Part shown: in pieces, positions 63,590 through 64,000 of the stretch
How the letters are laid out: every line of letters begins with the position of its first letter
How positions within the stretch are numbered: position 1 is the first letter of the stretch
From: Streptomyces cyaneochromogenes
Lineage (GTDB): Bacteria > Actinomycetota > Actinomycetes > Streptomycetales > Streptomycetaceae
NCBI RefSeq assembly: GCF_003963535.1
Contig: NZ_CP034539.1
Span: forward strand, 7,378,001 to 7,442,000
DNA length: 64,000 nt
Reading direction: 5' to 3'
Made by a program: the position numbers and the translations under genes
Notes under the pieces: model-generated
What the model was told of the DNA's origin: nothing
Databases searched by the model: none
The model's input: the letters and a program-made list of their open reading frames with translations, nothing else

Positions 63590-64000
63590 GTGACGCGACG
63601 AACGGACTGGGCCGAGTACGCCGCCTATCCGGACGCTCCGCTGGAGCGGGGGAAAGGCGGCGACGAGGGCTCCTCAAGGATGGGCGGAGACGTCTACGGC
63701 GGGGACACGGCCCATGACACGGACGGGGGGAGCGGCGGCACGCGGCCGTACGGCACGAGTACGCGGGCGTCGTACGGGGGGTTCCAGGGCGAGTCGGGCC
63801 TGGCGTATGACGACGGCCCGGGCCGGACGTATGGCGACGGGTCCGGCCATGGTGCGGTGGACGGCGAGGCGTGGCCGGAAGACGGCTCGGTGCTCGATGC
63901 CGAGGGCGGTGCGCCCCGCGGTGGCTCGCGCCGGGGCCGTGGCGGGGCTCGGTATCGGGGTTCGGAAGGCTCGGGCGGCTCACGCGGGCGTCGTCGGCGC
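63590..64000 (+). CDS. recX: RecX-type recombination regulator (partial, C-terminus off right edge)
   Basis: The frame from GTG 63590 is open to the window end, 3 bp after the recA stop. It opens VTRRTDWAEYAAYPDAPLE, as in Streptomyces RecX, and continues as a Gly/Arg/Ser/Tyr-rich low-complexity region of at least 110 residues; the helical RecX repeats must lie beyond the edge. Direct coupling to recA supports the name. RecX modulates RecA filaments. Confidence 0.85.
   Translation, partial: MTRRTDWAEYAAYPDAPLERGKGGDEGSSRMGGDVYGGDTAHDTDGGSGGTRPYGTSTRASYGGFQGESGLAYDDGPGRTYGDGSGHGAVDGEAWPEDGSVLDAEGGAPRGGSRRGRGGARYRGSEGSGGSRGRRRR

Overview
This 64 kb window is high-G+C actinobacterial chromosome, almost certainly Streptomyces. 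GTG and TTG starts are common, coupled genes overlap by ATGA or GTGA, and the gene order (T7SS - rpsO - pnp - M16 protease - dapB - thyX - dapA - rnj - rRNA operon - osaCAB - ftsK - rimO - pgsA - cinA - clgR - lhr - recA - recX) matches what I remember of the Streptomyces coelicolor SCO57xx region. It is core chromosome. I see no insertion sequence, integrase, prophage or CRISPR array.

Layout. (1) 1-15.6 kb is a type VII secretion (T7SS/ESX) neighbourhood. On the minus strand lie two proline/glutamine-rich single-span membrane proteins (a PQQ-type beta-propeller cut by the left edge, and an HExxH peptidase-like protein) and two SUKH-type immunity genes, one intact and one decayed. A plus-strand cassette follows: an Esx-like helical protein, a 414-aa WXG-containing putative secreted protein, a coupled protein of unknown function, a membrane protein, and two related proteins that flank the group. 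The core machinery is represented by divergent eccC (minus) and eccD (plus); eccB, eccE and mycP are not in the window. (2) 15.8-26.3 kb is housekeeping: rpsO-pnp with a structured intergenic leader, an M16 protease coupled to pnp, dapB, thyX, dapA and rnj (RNase J, TTG start, hairpin in its leader). (3) 26.3-32.0 kb is a complete 16S-23S-5S rRNA operon with no tRNA in the spacer and a strong terminator. (4) 32.0-33.0 kb holds a reduced DegT/StrS aminotransferase-like gene and tRNA-Thr(GGT). (5) 33-42.5 kb is the osmoadaptation locus osaC < > osaA-osaB. OsaA is an 1824-aa cytosolic hybrid kinase with ten exact 92-residue HAMP-type repeats. (6) 42.6-50 kb is ftsK, a RodZ-like HTH protein, and the coupled set rimO-pgsA-cinA, followed by clgR. 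(7) 50.2-64 kb holds a small membrane protein, an SDR enzyme, a Nei-type DNA glycosylase, lhr helicase, an AraC regulator with azlCD, an alpha/alpha-toroid protein, a DUF3046 protein, an AI-2E family permease, and recA-recX with an SOS-like box and promoter.

How they work together. Three themes stand out: protein export (T7SS with immunity proteins), RNA processing and ribosome supply (rpsO, pnp, rnj, rRNA, tRNA, rimO), and chromosome/DNA maintenance (ftsK, lhr, Nei, recA, recX). A large soluble osmosensing phosphorelay sits between them. The least explained parts are the T7SS cassette at 4.6-9.8 kb, the OsaA repeat array with a 19-bp-spaced direct repeat just upstream, and the reduced aminotransferase next to the rRNA operon.
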